Positions 1 to 5,703 of a DNA stretch of 5,703 nucleotides are shown one piece after another. Origin of the DNA: Fidelibacterota bacterium (GTDB lineage: Bacteria; Fidelibacterota; Fidelibacteria; Fidelibacterales; Fidelibacteraceae); the NCBI GenBank assembly GCA_023134755.1, contig JAGLUM010000267.1:1-5703 (forward strand), given 5' to 3'. How positions within the stretch are numbered: position 1 is the stretch's first letter; every line of letters starts with the position of its first letter. The notes below the pieces were generated by a model. The model worked only from the letters and a program-made list of their open reading frames with translations. It did not search any database and was not told the origin of the DNA. Made by a program: the position numbers and the translations under genes.

Positions 1-789
1 AATAGTAAATTTCCAAATAAATATACGAATTTAAGTGTTACTATTAATGCAAGATCTTTTGAGGAGGCTTATCATAAATCAATAGATAATTTGGACTTTA
101 TTCGAGGAATATTAAACTATAAGATAAATACAATTAATGGTTTAATTAACACGGATCTAAAAAGTCCAATCAACAGGTTGATTCTTGGTCCAATACATAG
201 CTGTTTTTATAATGATATATCAAAATTGGATGAAAGTTATATTAACGATAATGTGGCTTTATTTCATGGATCAATAAGGCCTTGCAATATATTACAGATT
301 AGTCCTGAAATATTGGACTATTTAGATATATTCAGAAAAATTCTAAGTAAATCAAAATATGAAGTCGATTTGAGGAATATTGTTATCAGCTATGCTCGTG
401 CACTAGATATTTTTGATTATGATGTTGCGTTTATTCGTTTATGGAGTTTACTTGAACACCTAACTCATACTCTTAAGGAAAAGTACGATGAAACGATTAA
501 AAGGGTATCAAATTTATTCGAAGATAAAGAATACCATCGTCAAATATTATCAACTATAAGAAATACTAGAAATATCAATGTTCATTTTCATAATAGTTCC
601 AGCGATTCAATGATGTTAATTGATAAATTGAAACATTATGTGGAAGAGCTAATATATTTCCATGTTTTTAACGAGATGAAATTTGCTTCCATTAAGGAAG
701 CGGGTGAGTTTATGGAGATATTATCAAAGCCTGTCGATAAGCAATTAAAATTATATCAATTAGCCAAAGAGTTTCTTTCGAAAGATTAG
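1..789 (+). CDS. HEPN-domain protein, ApeA-like (5' end outside window)
   Basis: The frame is open from base 1 to the TAG at 787-789, so the gene starts left of the window and 262 residues are visible. The TTG at base 91 is internal and has no claim to be the start. Visible residues 11-40 (VTINARSFEEAYHKSIDNL, then FIRGILNY) resemble the region before the HEPN domain in ApeA-like proteins. Residues 147-156 (RLWSLLEHLT) look like the early HEPN helix with its conserved Glu. Residues 187-195 (RNTRNINVH) fit the HEPN Rx4-6H motif, with Arg190 and His195 as candidate catalytic residues. HEPN proteins of this kind are often RNases, and some act in abortive phage defence; that role here is inference. 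There is no signal peptide or membrane segment, so it is probably cytoplasmic. It is all-helical and charged. Base composition is markedly more A+T-rich than the barrel gene, which hints at horizontal transfer. No partner gene is visible. The HEPN call is fairly good; the function is open. Confidence 0.7.
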   Translation, partial: NSKFPNKYTNLSVTINARSFEEAYHKSIDNLDFIRGILNYKINTINGLINTDLKSPINRLILGPIHSCFYNDISKLDESYINDNVALFHGSIRPCNILQISPEILDYLDIFRKILSKSKYEVDLRNIVISYARALDIFDYDVAFIRLWSLLEHLTHTLKEKYDETIKRVSNLFEDKEYHRQILSTIRNTRNINVHFHNSSSDSMMLIDKLKHYVEELIYFHVFNEMKFASIKEAGEFMEILSKPVDKQLKLYQLAKEFLSKD

Positions 790-833
790 AAAGCCCAAAA
801 TAATAAAAATCGAACAATATTAAATGTAAGTTT

Positions 834-860
834 AAGCCCATTCTTAGAGTGGGCTTCTTT
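834..860 (+). terminator. Hairpin terminator after the HEPN gene
   Basis: AAGCCCA at 834-840 pairs with TGGGCTT at 850-856. Three further pairs (841/849 wobble, 842/848, 843/847) close a three-base loop. An interrupted T-rich stretch (CTTT) follows. It lies about 45 bases past the HEPN stop. An extra AAGCCCA at 791-797 could compete for the same right arm. The hairpin is also the first part of the ~125-bp dispersed repeat, so its termination role may be secondary. The T-run is weak. Confidence 0.5.
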
Positions 861-957
861 ATTAACTATCACATTACTGGCACCATTTCCCAACCTACTC
901 GCAAGCATACTACCAAAAAAAGAGCAAAACTCGCTAGATAATTACACTTATATAGCG
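834..957 (+). repeat. Dispersed ~125-bp repeat, copy A
   Basis: This stretch aligns along its length with 4055-4177 in the same orientation. By eye roughly 70% of positions match, with a few one- or two-base gaps. Shared blocks include AAGCCCATT, AGAGTGGGCTT, TTTATTAACTA, CATTACTGGCA, AGCATA, AAACTCGC and CTTATATAGC. It begins with the hairpin and ends at TTATATAGCG. A minus-strand open frame crosses it, but the frame is interrupted in copy B and continues through an unrelated terminator, so I read the repeat as non-coding. Its family is unknown to me. Confidence 0.7.
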
Positions 958-1072
958 AATTTATAATTTTGCTGGGGTGCTTACCAACACATTTCATATA
1001 CCCAATCATGTCGGTGAATTGGGTGTACAGACCATAGCTGGCAATGAATTGTTCTGACACAAATAAAATTAG
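958..1072. other. Intergenic stretch, nothing recognised
   Basis: No gene, RNA or mobile element is recognisable here. The only structure seen is a 7-bp inverted repeat, ACCCAAT at 1000-1006 and ATTGGGT at 1018-1024, with an 11-base loop and no T-run. A 32-codon open frame on the plus strand ends at 1057, but it has no ribosome site or start codon and is treated as chance. Confidence 0.5.
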
Positions 1073-1103
1073 AAAAAAGGCGGTTGATAAACCGCCTTTT
1101 TTT
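1073..1103 (-). terminator. Strong bidirectional Rho-independent terminator
   Basis: GGCGGTT at 1079-1085 and AACCGCC at 1090-1096 form a perfect 7-bp stem with a GATA loop. Six A's precede the stem and seven T's follow it, so it can work on both strands. On the minus strand it starts about 19 bases past the stop codon of the barrel gene, which is its obvious client. It would also stop any read-through from the HEPN gene. Confidence 0.9.
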
Positions 1104-1121
1104 CTATGTATTTGAAGAATT

Positions 1122-3617
1122 TTAATATTCGCTGCTGTCCTCGGAATTAAAGCCATCGCTTCCAAAACCATTAATGTTCCGTTGCTTTTTGTAATTGTTG
1201 ATTTTCAATGAAAGATTCAGTGAGATTATGGGAGCATCGCGGTAATATTCAGAATAGATATAGGTCGTTGGTGTATAAGTTTCCCGTTGACTGAAACCTG
1301 TGCCAAAGATATCACTGACCTGCAAGGTCGCGGATAGTTTGCCTTTGAAGAAGTCTTGGCGAAGACTAAGATTAGTCATAAACAGTCCTGAGCTTGATCC
1401 TTGTGCCGTTACAAATTTTGATAGATAGAATACGCTCAGTTGGATGCGGGTCTTAGTAGGGAACATAAAGGTGTTCTGAATTCGGGCAGAATAGCTTACG
1501 CTCCCCTTTGAAATATCTTCTCCGTATAATTCACCTTCAATTTGATAATAGTATAGACTGCCTGATATATTCATCCTCCACCAGGAGAAAAGATTTAGAT
1601 TTGACATTGCACTAAGACCCAAAGATTGATCTTTGCCGACATTTTTATAGGTGCTCAAGATCACATCTTCACCTTCTTGGTAGACAGTTTGGATCCTTTC
1701 GATCTTATCGTTTGTGTAACTGTAAAAGGCATTCAATGATAAGAAACTTTTCCCGAAACTCTTCTGAACTCTTAATCCATAAGAATCTATCATTTGTGGT
1801 CTTAAAGCGGGATTACCGATGCGAATATTGTAAGCATCTTGCCATGTATAAAAAGGTTCCAACTGCCAACCGGGTGGACGGGAAATACGACGTGTATAAG
1901 ATGTCATTAACTGAACATTGGAGGGTAACTGATATGATAAGTGCAAGGTTGGGAAAAGGTGTAAACTGTCAATGACATAAACCGAATCGACTGCATCACT
2001 ATTGATCTCACGATAAGTATACTCTGCACGTAAGCCGGGTTGAATTCCCAGTTGTCCGAATTCAGCACTGTAAATAGCAAAGGCAGAGAGGGTATTTTGT
2101 TTATAAGCAGTAAGATTGGAAAATTGATCTTGTAAGTTGAAATCACTCGTTAAAGGATCATAATGATAAACGTTATTCCCATCGGTTTTCCAATTGAATT
2201 TAGCATCTGCACCTGTTTCAAAATGACTGGTATTATTTATGGGGCGTTTGTATTCGAACTTTCCACGAATACTGTTCGAGGGTCCGATCTCAGTTATCCA
2301 TTTTCCTTCAGTGGTATCACCAAATGCATCAACAAGGTAAGTGGATGATTCTTTGTCCGTGTCCCGGTCGGAATATGATGCTACGAATTTTATCTGATGC
2401 TTGGTTGATGAATTACTTTTACTTCCTCCCGATGAAACACCAGGTTCTTGACCTTTGGAGTTGGTGACATTCTCTTCCTTTTTCTCGGGGAAGGTATGCG
2501 TGTAATCAGCCACAACATTGAATCGCATACCGCCGCGACTAGAATTATTATAATTTGTGTAATCACGGGTATTGAACACCGTTCCTGTAATAGGATCTGA
2601 GGAGCTTACGGTATAATCTGTGATGTAGCTACTTGTCGTGGTACTGGGACCGTAATTTGCGGAAAATCCAACCACATCGTTTTTTGAAATGTACCAATCT
2701 AATGCACCTTTAATTCCCCCGCTATTACTACTGCGATCTCTGATTCCTTCGGATTTATAATTAGCAGTTGTATCGGGAAAATACAGATAACGATCTTGAT
2801 AGGATTCACTGCCAAAACTTCCTCCACGATAATTAAACGAAACATAAGCCGAGATCTTTTTATTTGTGTAATTCAATAAAGCTGTACCGCCCAAATTATT
2901 AGTACCGGCTTTGAAAGATGCTAATCCAGTCAGACCGATACGTTTATCTCGCTGAGTGACGATATTAATGATCCCGGCCCCACCTTCAGCTTCAAACTTG
3001 GCCGAAGCATTGGTCATGATCTCAATATTCTCAATAGTTTCAGCAGGAATACTTTTCAAAGCATCCTGAGGTTCTAATACGGAAGGGCGACCGTCTATCA
3101 TGACGGTAAAATTAGAGCTGCCCCGAAGGTATACTTTTCCCTCGATATCCACATTAACGGAGGGAACATTTTCGAGGATATCAACAGCTGTACCACCACG
3201 GGCCGAAAGAAATTGCTTAGCATCAATCACTTGTTTATCAATTTTATAAGTGATCGCCGGCTTTTCTGCCTCTACCATCACATTATCCATCTTTAATGCA
3301 GTTGGTGTTAGAAGGATGGTCCCAATATCTACATTCTTGCCGTTAAGGCTTACACCATCAAATTGTTTTTGCTTGTAACCTATGTAGGTGACAACAAGGT
3401 AGTATTCACCCGCAGGAACGTTAAAAACACGAAAAGTACCGTCAACACCGGACATGGTTCCGGTCTTAATGGTTTCTGTATCTTTTTCATATACGGCAAC
3501 ATTGGCGAACTTTAGAGCTTTGTTTGTTTTAATATCTTTGATCAGCCCGGAGAGTGTAGCTGCAGGTAATATTGCGACTGTCATCAGGGTCAGCATGAGT
3601 ATCAATTTATTCTTCAT
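1122..3617 (-). CDS. TonB-receptor-like outer-membrane beta-barrel protein
   Basis: The 831-residue protein has the full layout of the OMP_b-brl_3 type of TonB-dependent-receptor-like barrels. Residues 1-20 are a signal peptide (basic MKNK, hydrophobic core, cut near PAA). Residues about 22-105 are a carboxypeptidase-regulatory-like beta-sandwich (GTFRVFNVPAGEYYLVVTYI). Residues about 120-225 are the plug, with VYLRGSSNFTVMIDGRPS and GGAGIINIVTQ. Residues about 230-808 are the barrel, including RRISRPPGW and GNPALRPQ at 576-607, which are hallmark phrases of the family. A hydrophilic tail of about 23 residues follows. A Ser/Gly/Asn/Lys-rich insert at about 377-405 is probably an external loop. 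Such proteins sit in the outer membrane; many are presumed importers of large ligands, but the substrate is unknown here and no SusD-like partner is visible. The ATG is supported by the signal peptide. The ribosome site is only a weak AAGGGA a few bases upstream. The gene seems to be transcribed alone, ending at the terminator at 1073-1103. Confidence 0.95.
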   Translation of the reverse strand: MKNKLILMLTLMTVAILPAATLSGLIKDIKTNKALKFANVAVYEKDTETIKTGTMSGVDGTFRVFNVPAGEYYLVVTYIGYKQKQFDGVSLNGKNVDIGTILLTPTALKMDNVMVEAEKPAITYKIDKQVIDAKQFLSARGGTAVDILENVPSVNVDIEGKVYLRGSSNFTVMIDGRPSVLEPQDALKSIPAETIENIEIMTNASAKFEAEGGAGIINIVTQRDKRIGLTGLASFKAGTNNLGGTALLNYTNKKISAYVSFNYRGGSFGSESYQDRYLYFPDTTANYKSEGIRDRSSNSGGIKGALDWYISKNDVVGFSANYGPSTTTSSYITDYTVSSSDPITGTVFNTRDYTNYNNSSRGGMRFNVVADYTHTFPEKKEENVTNSKGQEPGVSSGGSKSNSSTKHQIKFVASYSDRDTDKESSTYLVDAFGDTTEGKWITEIGPSNSIRGKFEYKRPINNTSHFETGADAKFNWKTDGNNVYHYDPLTSDFNLQDQFSNLTAYKQNTLSAFAIYSAEFGQLGIQPGLRAEYTYREINSDAVDSVYVIDSLHLFPTLHLSYQLPSNVQLMTSYTRRISRPPGWQLEPFYTWQDAYNIRIGNPALRPQMIDSYGLRVQKSFGKSFLSLNAFYSYTNDKIERIQTVYQEGEDVILSTYKNVGKDQSLGLSAMSNLNLFSWWRMNISGSLYYYQIEGELYGEDISKGSVSYSARIQNTFMFPTKTRIQLSVFYLSKFVTAQGSSSGLFMTNLSLRQDFFKGKLSATLQVSDIFGTGFSQRETYTPTTYIYSEYYRDAPIISLNLSLKINNYKKQRNINGFGSDGFNSEDSSEY

Positions 3618-3697
3618 TTTTTCCCTTTTTTGTTCTTCTGTATCTTTGACATATAAGGTAATAAGAAATTAATAGAATTAATAATAAAAATTTAGAC
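3618..3697 (-). promoter_or_regulatory. A+T-rich leader, presumed promoter of the barrel gene
   Basis: This 80-base stretch lies between the 83-bp repeat and the barrel gene's ATG. It is very A+T-rich, with runs such as TTTTTATTATTAATTC on the minus strand. It must hold the promoter unless transcription enters from the debris upstream. I could not fix a convincing -10/-35 pair, nor the TAnnTTTG element of Bacteroidota. AAGGGA next to the ATG is the only ribosome-site candidate. Confidence 0.4.
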
Positions 3698-3780
3698 ATC
3701 ATACCGAGACATCAAGTCCTCACGGGTCATCCTGATAATCCTGAACGAAGAGCAGGACTGTTCTGCCCCGAAGGAATGAT
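3698..3780. repeat. ~83-bp G+C-richer intergenic repeat-like element
   Basis: The element is bounded by short inverted ends, ATCATACC at 3698-3705 and GGAATGAT at 3773-3780. I count 41 G+C in 83 bases, far above the A+T-rich leader beside it. It contains two adjacent near-identical 9-mers, TCATCCTGA (3727-3735) and TAATCCTGA (3736-3744), and a GTCCT/AGGAC pair (3716-3720 and 3754-3758). The words GTCATCCTGA and CCTGAACGAAG resemble small intergenic repeats that I recall from many environmental genomes; that resemblance is from memory and untested. It interrupts the short frame starting at 3807. Confidence 0.6.
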
Positions 3781-3807
3781 AGAAATAGATAGCGAATACT
3801 TTTTCAT
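3727..3807 (-). pseudogene. Orphan gene start running into the repeat (26 codons)
   Basis: An ATG at 3805-3807 follows a good Shine-Dalgarno. The frame begins MKKYSLSISI, which looks like the basic and early hydrophobic part of a signal peptide, then continues IPSGQNSPALRSGLSG and stops at 3727-3729. From about codon 10 the coding bases are those of the 83-bp repeat. The simplest reading is the 5' end of a secreted-protein gene whose remainder was lost or displaced. A short leader peptide for the barrel gene 109 bases downstream is possible but less likely, because the C-terminal half is repeat-derived. Confidence 0.5.
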
Positions 3808-3813
3808 GATTAG

Positions 3814-3819
3814 CTCCTT
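3814..3819 (-). promoter_or_regulatory. Shine-Dalgarno AAGGAG for the orphan start
   Basis: On the minus strand AAGGAG stands exactly six bases before the ATG at 3807. It is the best ribosome site in the window, better than that of the intact barrel gene. This supports the view that a real gene once began here. Confidence 0.6.
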
Positions 3820-3841
3820 AGAGTATGCCTAAATTCCATTA

Positions 3842-3943
3842 TTATTTAATTAAAACAACTTTTTGCGATCCAATAAAACTTCCCGCTACTATCCTCACAA
3901 TATAAACCCCCGATGGCATATTGCTTGCATTCCATTGTTTGAC
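3842..3943 (-). pseudogene. Orphan C-terminus of a T9SS-secreted protein
   Basis: Read on the minus strand, the frame gives KQWNASNMPSGVYIVRI, then VAGSFIGSQKVVLIK and a TAA at 3842-3844. This matches the last strands of a type A T9SS sorting domain: an Asn/Leu-x-x-GxY turn, a short G-containing hairpin and a basic end. The intact protein at 4242-5702 ends in the same way (GLPSGIYLYSLQAG through MKKMILLK). Upstream the frame stays open only to a stop at 3977-3979, and the residues there are not sorting-domain-like. The FPNPFN half of the domain and the whole cargo part are missing, so this is a relic, not a gene. Its stop lies 34 bases before the orphan start at 3807, as if two secreted-protein genes once lay in tandem. 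Confidence 0.75.
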
Positions 3944-3957
3944 GTCAGAGTAAAGTG

Positions 3958-4043
3958 GACAGTTTGAGGTAAGAAATTAAGAGACACTTTTGTACATTAA
4001 CAAAGTAAAAAAGAAGTCGCAATGAAAATATCAGACAGTTTGA
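3958..4043. repeat. 10-bp direct repeat around an unassigned stretch
   Basis: GACAGTTTGA occurs at 3958-3967 and again at 4034-4043. The bases between them hold no recognised gene; a nine-codon frame starting at 4022 ends at once. The left copy lies within AGTGGACAGTTTGAG, close to where the T9SS tail loses its similarity. This could be what is left of an insertion-sequence end, but no transposase fragment or matching inverted end is visible, so that stays a guess. Confidence 0.3.
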
Positions 4044-4052
4044 AATATTAGT

Positions 4053-4084
4053 AAAAGCCCATTTAAAAGAGTGGGCTTTTTATT
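4053..4084 (+). terminator. Terminator-like hairpin at the head of repeat copy B
   Basis: AAAAGCCCA at 4053-4061 pairs with TGGGCTTTT at 4072-4080, a 9-bp stem with a ten-base loop, followed by another T. It is the counterpart of the hairpin at 834-856, and its plus-strand T-run is better than that of copy A. No plus-strand gene ends just before it, so it has no clear client here; it may be a passenger of the repeat. Confidence 0.45.
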
Positions 4085-4177
4085 AACTACACCATTACTG
4101 GCAGTATTTCATGCGTTACTCACCAGCATACCAACAGGGAAGAGACGAAACTCGCAAGAGAAGCGTTCTTATATAGC
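4055..4177 (+). repeat. Dispersed ~125-bp repeat, copy B
   Basis: This is the partner of copy A at 834-957, in the same orientation and with the same order of blocks. The similarity stops at CTTATATAGC; beyond it, copy B runs directly into the terminator of the propeller gene, while copy A runs into unrelated sequence. Both copies lie in intergenic DNA beside a gene's 3' end. Confidence 0.7.
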
Positions 4178-4199
4178 AAAAAGCCACCTGGGAGGTGGC
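4178..4199 (-). terminator. Rho-independent terminator of the propeller gene
   Basis: On the minus strand GCCACCT, a CCC loop and AGGTGGC form a 7-bp stem (4183-4189 with 4193-4199), followed by five T's (4182-4178). It begins 43 bases beyond the TAG of the secreted propeller protein. It marks the end of that transcript and argues against co-transcription with the barrel gene. Confidence 0.85.
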
Positions 4200-4241
4200 C
4201 TATTACACCCAACTGTCTGAATAATGGGAGAGGGTCAAACA

Positions 4242-5702
4242 CTATTTCAATAGGATCATCTTTTTCATCTGAACACTATTACCTGCCTGAAGTGAATACA
4301 GATAAATACCGCTAGGTAAACCTTTTGAATCAAAGGATAAATCATATGTTCCGACATTTTGCTGTGCATCAACCAGGCTTGCCACTTTGTTACCTGCAAT
4401 ATTATAAAGTGTGATCTTAATATGGTCGTTACGGTGTAATGTATAGTTTATTGTTGTCGAGCCGTTGAATGGGTTGGGGAAGTTTTGAGAGAGCGCGAAA
4501 TCGCTTACAATACTAAAATCATCATTTTCTATACTGGAAGATAATATTTGTCCCAAACTGTCAGTTTTAACAAGGCAGAGGTCATCAATATCACTATCTA
4601 GATGCCATTTAATGCCGGTAATGATAAATCCATTATCAGATGTTTCTTTTAGATCATAAGCTCTGATCAAATAATTATCCATATTCCCAATTTGATTTTC
4701 CCATTGGATTTCTCCGTTTGAGTTCAATTTAACAATATAGATATTATCGTTTGTACAGCCCCATGATGAAGAACCGGCAACCACATATCCTCCATCCTGC
4801 GTTTGCATACCGGAATAAAAATTATCAAAACAGCTTCTAATTATTGTTCGTGTCCATAAAGTATCCCCAATAGCATTCGTTTTTATAAGCCAACCATTGA
4901 CATCGAGATCACTCCCCGGTGATGATTGTATTGTTTTCATACCGGTAACAAAAAATCCACCATCATTTGTTTGACATATACTATTACCACTCTCTCTCCA
5001 ATTACTGTTTGAATAGATCTTTGTCCATAATGTATCACCATTCATCTTTGTCTTTATTAACCAAATATCTGAGGAGGTTTGATAATCGGTTGTCGCAGAT
5101 ATAATAAAACCATTATCTGTGGTTTGATGAACACATAATCCTTCTTCATTTCCACCTTTATCATATGTTTTCACCCAATCAATATTTCCAATGCTATCAA
5201 TTTTTAGAAGATACGTGTCTGCTCCTAATGGTGGATCTATATGAGCATATCCCGGGTCAGGAGATGTACCTGTAATGACAAATCCACCGTCCGTCGTTTT
5301 ACAGATAGATTTTCCACTTCCTAAATTATAAACTTTTGTCCACAAAGAATCACCGTTTGTGTTTGTACATATGATCCAAAGACCGCCACGGGCAGTACTA
5401 TAGCCGGATAATAATAAATTTTGGCTATTCATCTCAATTATTGAGTATGCAACATCCACTCCGTCCCCACCGTACATTTTAGTCCATAATGTATCACCTT
5501 GATGATCTGCTTTTACTAGATAGACATTGTCTTTTGATACACCAGCAATAATATAATTATTATCGCTTGTTTGAAGAACTGAGTAGCCCACATCATTATA
5601 ATTAGAATTACCATAGGTTTTAAAAAAGGTATTTTGTGAAAAAAGCGGTACACACAGCAAAAGAGCGATCATTAATATTGAAATGGATCTGCGAGTAAAC
5701 AT
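4242..5702 (-). CDS. Secreted seven-repeat propeller-like protein with T9SS tail
   Basis: The 486-residue protein looks complete. Residues 1-22 are a signal peptide (MFTRRS, then a hydrophobic core, cut near FSQ), which supports the ATG at 5702 although only one base upstream is visible. Residues 41-390 hold seven repeats of about 40-50 residues, starting near 41, 87, 132, 190, 241, 297 and 350. Each runs from a T-x-D-G/N-G-F-x-I-x-G strand through W/Y-L-I/V-K to a GDTLWTK-like end, a pattern expected of a seven-bladed beta-propeller. Residues 402-486 are a type A T9SS sorting domain: QNFPNPFN at 406-413, GLPSGIYLYSLQAG at 461-474 and a basic MKKMILLK end. The protein should cross the inner membrane by Sec and be exported and anchored or released by the Por system. 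No catalytic motif is visible; binding or adhesion is a guess. The propeller call rests on the repeat count, not on a fold match. It ends at the terminator at 4178-4199. Confidence 0.9.
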   Translation of the reverse strand: MFTRRSISILMIALLLCVPLFSQNTFFKTYGNSNYNDVGYSVLQTSDNNYIIAGVSKDNVYLVKADHQGDTLWTKMYGGDGVDVAYSIIEMNSQNLLLSGYSTARGGLWIICTNTNGDSLWTKVYNLGSGKSICKTTDGGFVITGTSPDPGYAHIDPPLGADTYLLKIDSIGNIDWVKTYDKGGNEEGLCVHQTTDNGFIISATTDYQTSSDIWLIKTKMNGDTLWTKIYSNSNWRESGNSICQTNDGGFFVTGMKTIQSSPGSDLDVNGWLIKTNAIGDTLWTRTIIRSCFDNFYSGMQTQDGGYVVAGSSSWGCTNDNIYIVKLNSNGEIQWENQIGNMDNYLIRAYDLKETSDNGFIITGIKWHLDSDIDDLCLVKTDSLGQILSSSIENDDFSIVSDFALSQNFPNPFNGSTTINYTLHRNDHIKITLYNIAGNKVASLVDAQQNVGTYDLSFDSKGLPSGIYLYSLQAGNSVQMKKMILLK

Positions 5703-5703
5703 A

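Noticed and set aside
91..93. TTG as start codon of the HEPN gene
   Set aside because: The frame is open back to base 1 with protein-like sequence, so the true start is outside the window.
956..1057. Plus-strand frame of about 32 codons ending at 1057
   Set aside because: It lacks a start codon and ribosome site, resembles no family I know, and the opposite strand is equally open.
869..1171. 100-codon minus-strand open frame
   Set aside because: It overlaps the end of the barrel gene, runs through a strong terminator and through repeat copy A, and has no ribosome site. The matching frame in copy B is interrupted by a stop.
1712..2348. Several open frames of 61-87 codons on both strands within the barrel gene
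   Set aside because: They lie entirely inside a confidently identified coding region and encode nothing recognisable.
3454..3672. 72-codon plus-strand frame antisense to the barrel gene's start
   Set aside because: Its hydrophobic look comes from reading the signal-peptide and domain codons backwards; it has no supporting context.
3646..3674. TTGACA, 17 bases, TTAATA on the plus strand
   Set aside because: It resembles a sigma-70 promoter, but no plus-strand gene follows, and the area is so A+T-rich that a -10-like match is expected by chance.
4510..5582. Repeated words within the propeller gene as a CRISPR or tandem DNA array
   Set aside because: The spacing is irregular and the repeats follow the reading frame of a protein repeat (GDTLWTK), so they are coding.

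Overview
The window most likely comes from a T9SS-carrying, Gram-negative bacterium of the wider Bacteroidota/FCB group, such as Bacteroidota, Ignavibacteria, Cloacimonadota or Marinimicrobia; I cannot choose between these. Three things point there. One protein ends in a type IX secretion (T9SS, Por) sorting domain with the phrase QNFPNPFN, and the eroded tail of a second such protein lies nearby. The largest gene encodes a TonB-receptor-like outer-membrane barrel with an N-terminal carboxypeptidase-regulatory-like domain, a layout typical of this group. The DNA is A+T-rich.

Layout from left to right. Bases 1-789 (+) are the 3' part of a HEPN-domain gene that runs off the left edge; it is much more A+T-rich than its neighbour. 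Bases 790-1121 are a convergent intergenic region. It holds copy A of a ~125-bp dispersed repeat whose first part is a terminator-like hairpin, a stretch with nothing recognisable, and a strong terminator. Bases 1122-3617 (-) encode the 831-residue outer-membrane barrel protein. Bases 3618-4241 are a patchwork of debris: an A+T-rich leader, an ~83-bp G+C-richer intergenic repeat, a ribosome site and start codon whose reading frame runs into that repeat and stops, the orphan C-terminus of a T9SS cargo protein, an unassigned stretch with a 10-bp direct repeat, copy B of the ~125-bp repeat, and a terminator. Bases 4242-5702 (-) encode a complete secreted protein with seven internal repeats, probably a seven-bladed beta-propeller, and a T9SS tail.

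The two complete genes are both envelope or export products on the minus strand. They do not look like an operon: more than 600 bases, a terminator and the debris separate them. The HEPN gene faces them tail to tail and is functionally unrelated as far as can be seen; it resembles ApeA-type HEPN proteins, some of which act in phage defence. I see no complete new multi-gene system. The most interesting material is the intergenic repeats and the gene wreckage at 3698-4177.
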